Origin: an uncultured Bacilli bacterium | GTDB taxonomy: Bacteria; Bacillota_I; Bacilli_A; RFN20; CAG-288 | Direction: 5' to 3' | Length of the DNA stretch: 64,000 nt | Assembly (NCBI GenBank): GCA_944349335.1 | Contig: CALVMW010000001.1 | Location: 16,309-80,308, forward strand | Shown: piece after piece, positions 1 to 7,141 of the stretch | Numbering within the stretch: position 1 is the first letter of the stretch | Layout: the number at the start of each line of letters is the position of its first letter | The notes under the pieces: model-generated | Database searches by the model: none | What the model was told of the DNA's origin: nothing | What the model saw: the letters and a program-made list of their open reading frames with translations, nothing else | Translations under genes and position numbers: made by a program

Positions 1-1
1 T

Positions 2-205
2 TTTGATTTAATCGAAAGCGGTTCAGCTCCAGAGATTGCAAGAAGTGTTCTTCCTAACTCCTTAAAGGCTTCGATAATGGTTACTTGTTCTATAAAAGAA
101 TGGAAGTATATATTTGATTTACGTACTTCAACTCATGCCCACCCTGATATTCGCAGAGTTATGAATAAAGTTCGTGATGACATGAGTAAAAGAGGTTTAA
201 TATGA
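2..205 (+). CDS. thyX: Flavin-dependent thymidylate synthase ThyX, C-terminal 67 residues (5' end outside window)
   Basis: ThyX methylates dUMP to dTMP using methylenetetrahydrofolate and FAD/NADPH. Only the C-terminal end is in the window, read in frame from base 2 to the TGA at 203-205. The fragment carries the family's C-terminal pattern: PEIARSVLPNS, then a REW-like KEW, then FDLRTSTHAHPDIRRVM, matching the ARxxLP...W...F.LR....AHP.IR signature I recall from phage/clostridial-type ThyX. The FAD-binding RHRxxS motif would lie upstream and cannot be checked. Its stop overlaps the start of the next gene (ATGA), so the two are probably translated together. The identification rests on about 60 residues, but the motif run is distinctive. 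Confidence 0.8.
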   Translation, partial: FDLIESGSAPEIARSVLPNSLKASIMVTCSIKEWKYIFDLRTSTHAHPDIRRVMNKVRDDMSKRGLI

Positions 206-675
206 AAAAGCTTGACCATATCTACATCGATCCCATAAATCTTCTTCATAAAAAAGATGGCGATGTTTTACCTGTTGAATTTACTGATAAAGATCTCTCC
301 ATCTTAAAAGGTGTTAATAAGGTCGAGGCTGAAATTGATGTACATATTTCTGGTGCTTCTCCAATATATGAATTATCGATCTATCTCGATGGTAAATTTA
401 TTTTTTCTGATGGAAGAATTGAAGAATTTAGTGATGATTGTGATTGCATAATCAATGAAGAAGATCCATCAGCGAGCGATATAAATTGTGATAAAAATAG
501 GTTATACGATTTGAAACCTGTCGCTTTAGCTCTATTATATGACGCTTATAATTCTATGATGGAGAATAGCGAGTCTATTATTACTGATGATTATATTCTT
601 GTAAGTGAAGAAGAGCATCAAAAGAGAAAGAGTGACTTATTTGCTGAATATAATAAGCTTCATGAGGATAAGTGA
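202..675 (+). CDS. DUF177/YceD-like protein (possible 23S rRNA accumulation protein)
   Basis: 157-residue acidic soluble protein with no signal peptide or membrane segment. Its layout resembles DUF177/YceD: an N-terminal IDPINLL start, a central VEAEIDVHISGASPIYELSIYLDG beta region read in pieces as (V)EAEIDVHI and YELSIYLDG, an acidic CDCIINEED stretch where typical members have a Cys pair, then a helical tail. YceD proteins are linked to 23S rRNA/L32 assembly and normally sit just upstream of rpmF. No rpmF follows here; a terminator does. The start overlaps the thyX stop by 4 bases. The assignment comes from pattern memory and genome style, so it is tentative. The alternative is a lineage-specific hypothetical protein. 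Confidence 0.45.
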   Translation: MKKLDHIYIDPINLLHKKDGDVLPVEFTDKDLSILKGVNKVEAEIDVHISGASPIYELSIYLDGKFIFSDGRIEEFSDDCDCIINEEDPSASDINCDKNRLYDLKPVALALLYDAYNSMMENSESIITDDYILVSEEEHQKRKSDLFAEYNKLHEDK

Positions 676-702
676 TTTCTTTTAATAAATAGTCCGTTTA
701 TT

Positions 703-727
703 AGAGAGGTCAATCCTCTCTTTTTTT
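703..727 (+). terminator. Rho-independent terminator after the thyX/DUF177 operon
   Basis: Perfect 7-bp stem AGAGAGG/CCTCTCT (703-709 with 715-721), 5-base loop TCAAT, followed by a T run to 727. It ends the upstream operon 28 bases past the stop codon. The rest of the gap up to about 900 is A/T-rich and holds nothing else I can recognise. Confidence 0.85.
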
Positions 728-901
728 GTGGCTTTATGGATTTTTATAAAAAATATTATAATCTTTATTTTTATGTATTAAAAATGTGATTTTAAAATAA
801 CATTTTATTTCATAAATCATTTATTTATCGATATAAATAATGATAGCAACTTTAATTATTAAAGATAATAGTTAATATACTGATTCTTAAATAAATTATG
901 T

Positions 902-960
902 AAAATGGTAAAAAGATTGCTTAAAGTGGTAATGTGGTGTATAATTATGGGCGAAAGTGG
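902..960 (+). promoter_or_regulatory. Promoter of mraZ-rsmH with overlapping candidate MraZ operator repeats
   Basis: A near-consensus sigma-A promoter is visible: TTGCTT (917-922), 17-bp spacer, TATAAT (940-945), giving a start near 952 and a leader of about 16 bases. Five TGG-ended motifs are spread over and around it: AAATGG (903-908), AAAGTGG (923-929), AATGTGG (931-937), TTATGG (945-950) and AAAGTGG (954-960). MraZ is known to bind tandem repeats upstream of its own gene (TGGGN in E. coli, AAAGTG-type in Mycoplasma). The copies here fit the second form and would put repressor on the spacer and start site. The promoter is seen directly; operator function is inferred. Confidence 0.7.
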
Positions 961-967
961 TAGATAT

Positions 968-1402
968 ATGTTTTACGGACAGAAAGAAGTAGTTATCGAC
1001 GAAAAAGCTCGTTTGATGCTACCATCAAGTTATCGCGATGGATTTAAAGATAATATCTGTTATCTTTCACTAGGTCTAGATAACTGCCTTGAAGTATATC
1101 CTCAGAGCGTCTACGAAAAAAAAGTAGAGAAGATTACTTCACTAAATGATTTTGATCCTTCTGCACGTAAAGTTAAAAGAACATTTTTATCTAATACTTT
1201 CGAGGTAAATATCGACTCTCATCATAGAATTTTACTTCCTAAAAATTTGATGGTGAAAGTTGGTATTAAGCGTCAAGTTATCGTCGTGGGTATGTTTGAT
1301 CGTCTAGAGATATGGGATTATGACAGATTCCAAGAAGAGTCTTTAGAAGAAGAAAAAAGCTTTGCTGACGATTCGATGAAATTGGTTCAAAATGAAAAAT
1401 GA
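968..1402 (+). CDS. mraZ: Transcriptional regulator MraZ
   Basis: 144-residue double SpoVT/AbrB-fold DNA-binding protein of the division/cell-wall cluster. It starts MFYGQKEVVIDEKARLMLPS, matching the usual MF.GEY.H.ID.KGRL..P N-terminus; the second repeat is NTFEVNIDSHHRILLPKNLM, with the typical Hxx-RIxLP pattern. An in-frame ATG at 905 was rejected as the start because the TTGCTT-17-TATAAT promoter lies inside that extension and the extra residues have no counterpart in MraZ. A Mollicutes-type cluster starts this way (mraZ-rsmH). Autoregulation is likely given the AAAGTGG repeats just upstream. It overlaps rsmH by 11 bases. Confidence 0.92.
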   Translation: MFYGQKEVVIDEKARLMLPSSYRDGFKDNICYLSLGLDNCLEVYPQSVYEKKVEKITSLNDFDPSARKVKRTFLSNTFEVNIDSHHRILLPKNLMVKVGIKRQVIVVGMFDRLEIWDYDRFQEESLEEEKSFADDSMKLVQNEK

Positions 1403-2345
1403 GTTTGATTTTCATCAGCCAGTATTGCTAGAGGAAGTTCTTTCATTTGTAGATCACAAAAAATGTACATTTATTGATCTGACATTAGGAAGAGCCGGAC
1501 ACTCCCTCGAGATTCTAAAAAAGATTTCAGAAGGATCTTGTTATGTCGGTGTCGATTACGATCAAAAGGCTATCGATTACTCTTCAAAATTACTTGAAAG
1601 CTACTCTTCAAAATGCTCTTTAAATTTTATTCATTCCTCTTATGCTAATGCCTTTAGTAAGATTTATGAGCTCGGTATTAAGAGCGCTGATTACATTTTA
1701 ATGGATATCGGTGTCTCTTCACCACAATTCGATGATCCTGAACGTGGTTTCTCCTATCGCTATAATGCTTATTTAGATATGAGAATGGATCAAAGGCAGG
1801 AAAAAACAGCGAGTATAGTTGTTAACACATATTCTGCTGATGAACTTGAAGAGGTGTTTACTAAAACCCAGTGCCCATGTGCGAGAAGAGTTGCTAGACG
1901 CATAGTCGAGGAGAGAGGAAAAAAGGAGATTAAAGAAACCTTTGAACTTGTAGACATCATTCGTTCTGCACTTCCTTTTCATGAGTTAAACAAAAAAGGA
2001 CATCCAGCTAAACAATTTTTCTTAGCTTTGCGTTATGAAGTTAATAATGAGTTAAAAGAGCTAGAAAAGGGTTTAGAAGAAAGCCTTGATTTTCTTTCTT
2101 TGAATGGTAGACTTATCGTTATTTCCTTTAATTATCAGGAAGATAAAATTGTTAAAGAACACTTTAATAGGAGAGCTAAAAAAACTCCTATCGATAAGAG
2201 AATACCAGTTATTGAGGAAGAAAAGTTATCTTATTTAAATCTTACAAAAAAGCCTATTGTTCCATCTGAAGAAGAATTAGAGAGGAATAATAGAGCTAAA
2301 TCCGCCATTATGCGCGTGATAGAAAGGATAGATGATGAAAGATAG
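1392..2345 (+). CDS. rsmH: 16S rRNA (cytosine1402-N4)-methyltransferase RsmH
   Basis: 317-residue SAM-dependent methyltransferase (MraW) acting on C1402 of 16S rRNA. N-terminal HQPVLLEEVL, SAM-binding DLTLGRAGHS (here A in the usual DxTLGxGGH) and GVDYDQKAI, then the family signature DIGVSSPQFDDPERGFSYR followed by DMRMD. The C-terminal half has VISFNYQEDKIVK, matching the VISFHSLEDRIVK block. Length is normal. It overlaps mraZ at its start and the small membrane protein at its end, so it lies in one mraZ-controlled operon. The cluster normally continues with ftsL, pbp and mur genes; none of these follow here. Confidence 0.95.
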   Translation: MKNEFDFHQPVLLEEVLSFVDHKKCTFIDLTLGRAGHSLEILKKISEGSCYVGVDYDQKAIDYSSKLLESYSSKCSLNFIHSSYANAFSKIYELGIKSADYILMDIGVSSPQFDDPERGFSYRYNAYLDMRMDQRQEKTASIVVNTYSADELEEVFTKTQCPCARRVARRIVEERGKKEIKETFELVDIIRSALPFHELNKKGHPAKQFFLALRYEVNNELKELEKGLEESLDFLSLNGRLIVISFNYQEDKIVKEHFNRRAKKTPIDKRIPVIEEEKLSYLNLTKKPIVPSEEELERNNRAKSAIMRVIERIDDER

Positions 2346-2538
2346 ATTGACTAAATCTAACTGCAAAAAAGCAAACCATCGTTTAAAAAGAGCGGCTTTA
2401 GTCATCTTTTCCTTTTGCGTGACACTTGGAATTGTTTCACTTTCAATAATGCTGACAAAAGAAGAAAATCCAATTTTAACTGAGTTTAAAGGGCCTGTAC
2501 AGATCGAGTACGTCCGTGTTCAAAATGATAAAATCTGA
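2335..2538 (+). CDS. Small single-span membrane protein in the ftsL position
   Basis: 67 residues: a basic cytoplasmic N-terminus rich in Lys/Arg, one hydrophobic span of about 20 residues (roughly 20-40, AALVIFSFCVTLGIVSLSIM), then a short tail of about 27 residues outside. ATG 2335 is preferred over ATG 2332 because AAAGGA at 2323-2328 is then 6 bases upstream. It overlaps the rsmH stop. In Firmicutes ftsL occupies this slot and has the same N-in/C-out topology, but FtsL carries a long coiled coil that is missing here. It is either a shortened FtsL or an unrelated membrane protein; I cannot decide. Confidence 0.55.
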   Translation: MKDRLTKSNCKKANHRLKRAALVIFSFCVTLGIVSLSIMLTKEENPILTEFKGPVQIEYVRVQNDKI

Positions 2539-2591
2539 TCACAGTAGATCGTGTGATAAAACCTCCTTTCATTCAAGATAAACTTGAAAAC

Positions 2592-2622
2592 AAAAAAGAC
2601 CAGTTCAGCCCTGGTCTTTTTT
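2592..2622. terminator. Bidirectional terminator between rsmH operon and thrS
   Basis: Perfect 12-bp stem AAAAAAGACCAG / CTGGTCTTTTTT (2592-2603 with 2611-2622) around a 7-base loop. Flanking A and T runs make it usable from both sides, ending the + strand mraZ operon and the - strand pyk-kinase-thrS operon, which stops at 2639. Confidence 0.9.
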
Positions 2623-2638
2623 GATAGTTTAATTCTTT

Positions 2639-4576
2639 TTAGTCTTCGTAGGAACGAGTAAGATGTTTTTCTTTAATGTCAGCTAGGATGAGTTTTACAA
2701 ACTGTTCTCTACTTATCATCTTAGTTCTCTTTTCACCATGGATACGATAAGTGACGAGATCTTCTTCATATTCTTTCTTACCGATAACTAGAGTGTAGGA
2801 GACCTTCATCTGTTGTGAGTCATGGATACGATAGGAGAGATTTTCATTACGCGAATCAACTTTTACTCTTATACCTAACTCTTTAAGTTCAGCACAGAGT
2901 TTTTCTGAATATTTTAATTGGCTTTCATCATTAGTAGCGACAGGTAAGATTCTTACTTGTTCAGGTGCTAACCAAGTAGGGAAGGAACCTTTGAAGTTTT
3001 CAGTGATAATACCGACGAATCTTTCGATAGAACCGAAGATCGCACGATGGAGCATAACAGGTTCTTTCTTGTTGCCATCTTTATCAACATAAGTGAGACC
3101 GAAACGATGAGGAAGTTGCATATCTAATTGGATAGTACCACACTGCCAGACACGATTAAGAGAATCACGGAATTTAAAGTCAAGTTTAGGTCCATAGAAT
3201 GCACCATCACCTTCATTGATTTGATAAGGAATATTGTTTTCTTCTAAGCAAGTCTTGAGTTCTTTTTCAGCTTTATTCCAAGTTGAAATTTTACCGACAT
3301 ACTTATCTAAAGGGCGGGTAGAAAGTTCGATATGGTAATCAAGACCAAAGATCTTATAAACATTATCAAAAATCTTAAGCAAACGGCGGACTTCTTCTTC
3401 AATTTGATCATAGGCGATGAAGATATGAGCATCATCTTGAGTGAAGCAACGGACACGGAAAAGACCGTTTAAAGCACCGCTCGCTTCATGACGATGAACT
3501 AAACCTAATTCCGCAAATCTTAAAGGTAAATCACGATAAGAATGGAGAGAATTTTGATAGCACAAGATTGCGCCAGGGCAATTCATCGGTTTGATAGCGA
3601 AAGGCTTTCCGTCTATCTTTGTGATGTACATGTTTTTCTTGTACTCTCTCCAGTGACCGCTAGTTTCCCAAAGTTCACGAGAAAGAATCTCAGGAGTCTT
3701 AACGACATCATAGCCAGTTTCCATCATAAGATTCCACCAGAACTCTTCAAGTTCATGACGTAAAATCATTCCGTTAGGAAGCCAGAAGGGGAAACCAGGA
3801 CCATAATCAGAAATCATAAATAACTGCATATCACGACCTATCTTCTTATGATCTCTTTCTTTTCTTTCTTCTAAAATCTGAAGGTAATCTTGAAGATCTT
3901 TTTCAGAGAAGAATGCAGTACCATAGATACGGGTCATCGTATCGTTATTTTTATCACCTTTAAAGTAGCAAGCTGAAAGTGACATCAATTTAACAGCTTT
4001 AATATCACCTGTTGAAGCCATATGAGGACCTAAACAAAGATCAGCAAAATCGCCCTGACGATAAATAGTTAATTTCTTTCCATCATCAGAAAGCTCATCG
4101 ATATGGATAAGCTTATATTTTTGATCTTTAAATATTTCTTTGGCTTCTTCTTTGCTTACATGGATGCGTTCAATCTTTTGATTCTCTTTGATAATCTTCT
4201 TCATCTCTTCTTCAATTCTTGGAAGATCAGTTGTTTCTGAGATAGGAGAAGAGAAACGAATATCATAGAAGAAACCTTCTTCAGTAGAAGGTCCGTAACC
4301 AAATTGAGCATCGGGATAAAGATGTTTAACTGCTTCAGCTAAAAGGTGAGCAGCTGAATGCCTTAATACAGGTAAAGCTTTTTCATCTTTTTTTGTGATG
4401 ATAGTAAGCTTGGCATTGTCAGGTAATATTTCATCTTTATCAAAATATTCATCATTAACAATGGCACAGATCATATTGTTGGCTAAAGAGAGTGAAATCT
4501 TCTTTGCAGCATCTAATGCCGTACTTTCGTCATTTAATTCCAAAATGGAGTTATCAGGTAGAATTATTTTTTTCAT
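2639..4576 (-). CDS. thrS: Threonyl-tRNA synthetase
   Basis: 645-residue class II synthetase charging tRNA-Thr. Order: N-terminal TGS domain (about 1-60), the second additional (editing) domain with RHSAAHLLAEAV and YGPSTEEGFFYD, the catalytic core, and a C-terminal anticodon-binding domain (from about 540, VRILPVATNDE). Zinc/active-site ligands are present: Cys in MNCPGA, His in DDAHIF, His in VMLHRAIFGS. Motif 2 is RHEASG...FRVRCF. The start codon is 11 bases downstream of the sugar-kinase stop, so thrS is the last gene of pyk-kinase-thrS. There is no room for a T-box leader directly upstream, unlike many Bacilli thrS genes. Confidence 0.97.
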   Translation of the reverse strand: MKKIILPDNSILELNDESTALDAAKKISLSLANNMICAIVNDEYFDKDEILPDNAKLTIITKKDEKALPVLRHSAAHLLAEAVKHLYPDAQFGYGPSTEEGFFYDIRFSSPISETTDLPRIEEEMKKIIKENQKIERIHVSKEEAKEIFKDQKYKLIHIDELSDDGKKLTIYRQGDFADLCLGPHMASTGDIKAVKLMSLSACYFKGDKNNDTMTRIYGTAFFSEKDLQDYLQILEERKERDHKKIGRDMQLFMISDYGPGFPFWLPNGMILRHELEEFWWNLMMETGYDVVKTPEILSRELWETSGHWREYKKNMYITKIDGKPFAIKPMNCPGAILCYQNSLHSYRDLPLRFAELGLVHRHEASGALNGLFRVRCFTQDDAHIFIAYDQIEEEVRRLLKIFDNVYKIFGLDYHIELSTRPLDKYVGKISTWNKAEKELKTCLEENNIPYQINEGDGAFYGPKLDFKFRDSLNRVWQCGTIQLDMQLPHRFGLTYVDKDGNKKEPVMLHRAIFGSIERFVGIITENFKGSFPTWLAPEQVRILPVATNDESQLKYSEKLCAELKELGIRVKVDSRNENLSYRIHDSQQMKVSYTLVIGKKEYEEDLVTYRIHGEKRTKMISREQFVKLILADIKEKHLTRSYED

Positions 4577-4587
4577 GATTGTATTTT

Positions 4588-5463
4588 TTATTTTTCGAGC
4601 TCGTATAATGCGAGACTTGCAGCACCAGCTAAGCCGACATCTTGCTTATAAGCAGCATCATTTAAGATGATAGGATTAAGATGCCAGTAGCTGATCTGTT
4701 CATTAGCTAACCTTTCTAAATCATTCTTAAAAACATCTTTAGATTTCCAAGCACCACCAGAGATAGCGTATGATTCAAGATTAAAGAGAAGTTGAAGATT
4801 GCTGAAGAACGTAGCTAAAAGGTGAATCCAAATATCATAGATTCGCATCGCATCTTTATCCTTTTTGCGGCAAAGATCAAAGAAAGCGGCGGCGTTTTCA
4901 ACTTCTAAACCTTCAAGATGACATAATCTTTTAATACCGTTACCAGAGCAAAGGTACTCAGTCTCATATCTCTCACCTTTATAGTAGAGAGCTAGTCTTC
5001 CGCCTTCCATCGGTAAGTCAAGCATCTCACCATTAGTGACAATACCTAAACCGATACCAGATGAAATAGTAATAAAAGCTGAATCCTTATTTCCTTTATT
5101 AGCGCCAAAACGATATTCAACATAAGCAGAACAATTACCATCGTTAGCGATACGGATAGCTTTACCAGGATATTTTTCTTTGAAGAGAGAATAGAAGTCA
5201 TATCCATTTTCAAGTTCAAGATTTCCGCAGCGACCAACTTTATTATGGTAAACGATACCGCAGATAGACATACCTATAGCATCAAATGATAAAGAGCATT
5301 CTTTTTGGCATTCATCGATAAGTTCAACGATAGTATCAAAAAGTTTTTTTCCATCTCCATGAACTGTCGGAACTCTTTTAACAGCATGAATATTAAGATT
5401 TTCGTCTAAAATAGCGACGCGGAGATTAGTACCTCCGCAGTCGATAGAAACTACATTTTTCAT
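4588..5463 (-). CDS. ROK-family sugar kinase (glucokinase-like), lacking the usual zinc motif
   Basis: 291 residues. The N-terminal ATP phosphate loop is clear (SIDCGGTNLRVA), and IRIANDGNCSAYVE supplies the catalytic Asp of the ROK 'NDa' block (about residue 108); ISSGIGLGIVTNGEML matches the following glycine-rich segment. The next ROK element, a GH followed by CxCGxxGC that binds zinc, is not present: the region reads LPMEGGRLALYYKGERYE. It may therefore be a divergent or zinc-independent ROK kinase, with glucose or another hexose as substrate. Position between pyk and thrS suggests glycolytic use. It starts 2 bases after the pyk stop. Family is sure, substrate is not. Confidence 0.75.
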   Translation of the reverse strand: MKNVVSIDCGGTNLRVAILDENLNIHAVKRVPTVHGDGKKLFDTIVELIDECQKECSLSFDAIGMSICGIVYHNKVGRCGNLELENGYDFYSLFKEKYPGKAIRIANDGNCSAYVEYRFGANKGNKDSAFITISSGIGLGIVTNGEMLDLPMEGGRLALYYKGERYETEYLCSGNGIKRLCHLEGLEVENAAAFFDLCRKKDKDAMRIYDIWIHLLATFFSNLQLLFNLESYAISGGAWKSKDVFKNDLERLANEQISYWHLNPIILNDAAYKQDVGLAGAASLALYELEK

Positions 5464-5465
5464 AA

Positions 5466-6929
5466 TTAATCTGTTTCAGTAGCATCGTTATCATTGATAG
5501 ATAAGACCTTGATAAAGTTAGTTTTACCGGCGCCGACAGGAGTACCACCAGTAAGGATAATCTTTGAACCCTTTTCAATATTGTAATCTTTAGCGATCTT
5601 TAAAGCTAAAACTTCCATCTCTTCAACAAATTGCGGGACCTTCTTAACAAGATAAGGATAATCAGCATAATAGAGCATGGAGTGAGCTAAGACATCGCGA
5701 TCAGAAGAGACGACAAAGACAGGGCAAGTAGGACGTGTCTTAGAGATGCGGATAGCTGTTGAACCAGAGACAGAGAAGCAGACGATGAGCTTAGCGTTAA
5801 CTAAGATAGCAGTATCAGCGACAGAAGCAGAGATAGCGTCACTAGTACTCTTGCCAGAAGATTCAAAAGCTAAGTGAGAAGCAGCTTCATAATTGAAGTG
5901 TTCTTCCATAGTCTTAGCGATACGAGCCTGCATTGAAACAGCTTCAACAGGATAGTCACCATTAGCAGATTCGCCAGAGAGCATAACTGAATCAGTACCT
6001 TCATCAATCGACCAAGCGACGTCGCTAACTTCAGCACGGGTCGGATAAGGATTACGGATCATACTATCGAGCATCTGAGTAGCAGTGATGACAGGTTTTC
6101 CTAACTTACGGCACTCTTGAATGATATATCTCTGATAAACAGGAACCATTTCCGGAGGAATTTCAATACCTAAATCACCACGGGCGATCATGATACCATC
6201 AGACTCACGGATGATAGCATCGAGATTTTCAATAGCTTCAGTATTCTCAACTTTTGAGAAAATCATGATATTATCGCCGCCATGTTCATGGAACAAAGCT
6301 CTAATTTCCTTAATATCTTGAACATTACGAACAAAGGAAGCTGAGCAAAGATCGACGTGGTTTTGGCAACCGAAGATAAGGTCAGCGCGATCCTGGGGTG
6401 AAAGATAATCCATAGATAAGTGAGCGCCAGGACAATTGACACCTCTCTTGTCGTTGCAGGTGTGAGTATTTAAGGCACGGACAATAAGTTCATGTTTTTC
6501 CTCATCTTTATCAATAACTTCAAATTCGAGGTTACCATCGTCTAAACGGATGTGAGAAGAGATATTTGCATCATCGTAAAGCTTAGTATAGGTGACACCG
6601 AAAGCTTTGTTGTTACCGACCTTTTCTGTTCCCATATAGATACGGCAAATATCGCCTTCAGTAAAAGTGGCCTTACCACCTTCAAATTTACCAGTACGAA
6701 TTTCAGGTCCTTTTGTATCAAGGCAGATAGGAATAATAATATTTTCTTCCTCTTCAATCTCTCTTAGAGTGTTAATCTTTGCTAATTGTTCAGCATGATC
6801 ACCATGTGAGAAATTTAGACGCATACAAGTCATACCAGCGCCGAGAAGCTTTTTAAGCATCTCTTTCTTCTGGGATGCAGGACCGATAGTACAGACAATC
6901 TTCGTTTTTTTGTCAATTCTGTAGTTCAT
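5466..6929 (-). CDS. pyk: Pyruvate kinase
   Basis: 487-residue glycolytic enzyme converting PEP and ADP to pyruvate and ATP. N-terminal TKIVCTIGPAS and MRLNFSHGDH are the TIM-barrel start; the active-site block reads DGIMIARGDLGIEIPPE, then GKPVITATQMLDSMIRNPYPTRAE (signature read in parts) and VMLSGESANGDYPVEAV. The B domain lies between about residues 70 and 170 and the C-terminal allosteric domain from about 350. The length fits the form without the extra PEP-utilizer domain of Bacillus. A strong Shine-Dalgarno (AAGGAGAG) precedes the ATG. First gene of the pyk-kinase-thrS operon, with its own promoter upstream. Confidence 0.96.
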   Translation of the reverse strand: MNYRIDKKTKIVCTIGPASQKKEMLKKLLGAGMTCMRLNFSHGDHAEQLAKINTLREIEEEENIIIPICLDTKGPEIRTGKFEGGKATFTEGDICRIYMGTEKVGNNKAFGVTYTKLYDDANISSHIRLDDGNLEFEVIDKDEEKHELIVRALNTHTCNDKRGVNCPGAHLSMDYLSPQDRADLIFGCQNHVDLCSASFVRNVQDIKEIRALFHEHGGDNIMIFSKVENTEAIENLDAIIRESDGIMIARGDLGIEIPPEMVPVYQRYIIQECRKLGKPVITATQMLDSMIRNPYPTRAEVSDVAWSIDEGTDSVMLSGESANGDYPVEAVSMQARIAKTMEEHFNYEAASHLAFESSGKSTSDAISASVADTAILVNAKLIVCFSVSGSTAIRISKTRPTCPVFVVSSDRDVLAHSMLYYADYPYLVKKVPQFVEEMEVLALKIAKDYNIEKGSKIILTGGTPVGAGKTNFIKVLSINDNDATETD

Positions 6930-6998
6930 GTTTCTCTCCTTCTTTCAGTACAGAACATAGTTCCACTTCATATAAGTGATGTAAAAACAACTCTAAAT

Positions 6999-7027
6999 AT
7001 TTTAATATTTCTTACATATAAAAGCAA
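6999..7027 (-). promoter_or_regulatory. Promoter for pyk operon
   Basis: On the - strand TTGCTT (7022-7027), 17-bp spacer, TAAAAT (6999-7004). This gives a leader of about 60 bases before the pyk ATG. The leader contains a small inverted repeat CACTT-5-AAGTG (6964-6978) that could be a weak hairpin or operator. The divergent + strand gene at 7142 has no clean promoter pair; CATATATAAA near 7101-7110 is the best -10 candidate. Confidence 0.55.
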
Positions 7028-7141
7028 TTTTATAAAAGAAAAATATCAAGTCATTTTTCATCTTTATCTAGATGGTATTAAATAAAAAGGTTTATGTTAT
7101 CATATATAAATACTGAAAGGATAAAAAGGTAAAAAATTGAT

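Noticed and set aside
728..901. Hidden tRNA or small ORF upstream of mraZ
   Set aside because: A/T-rich with many stops in all frames and no cloverleaf-like pairing or conserved TTCGANT block.
905..967. Longer MraZ starting at ATG 905
   Set aside because: The extension contains the promoter TTGCTT-17-TATAAT and operator-like repeats, and does not match the MraZ N-terminus.
4395..4670. + strand ORFs across thrS, pyk and other - strand genes
   Set aside because: Out-of-frame shadows of well-recognised genes, without ribosome sites or family similarity.
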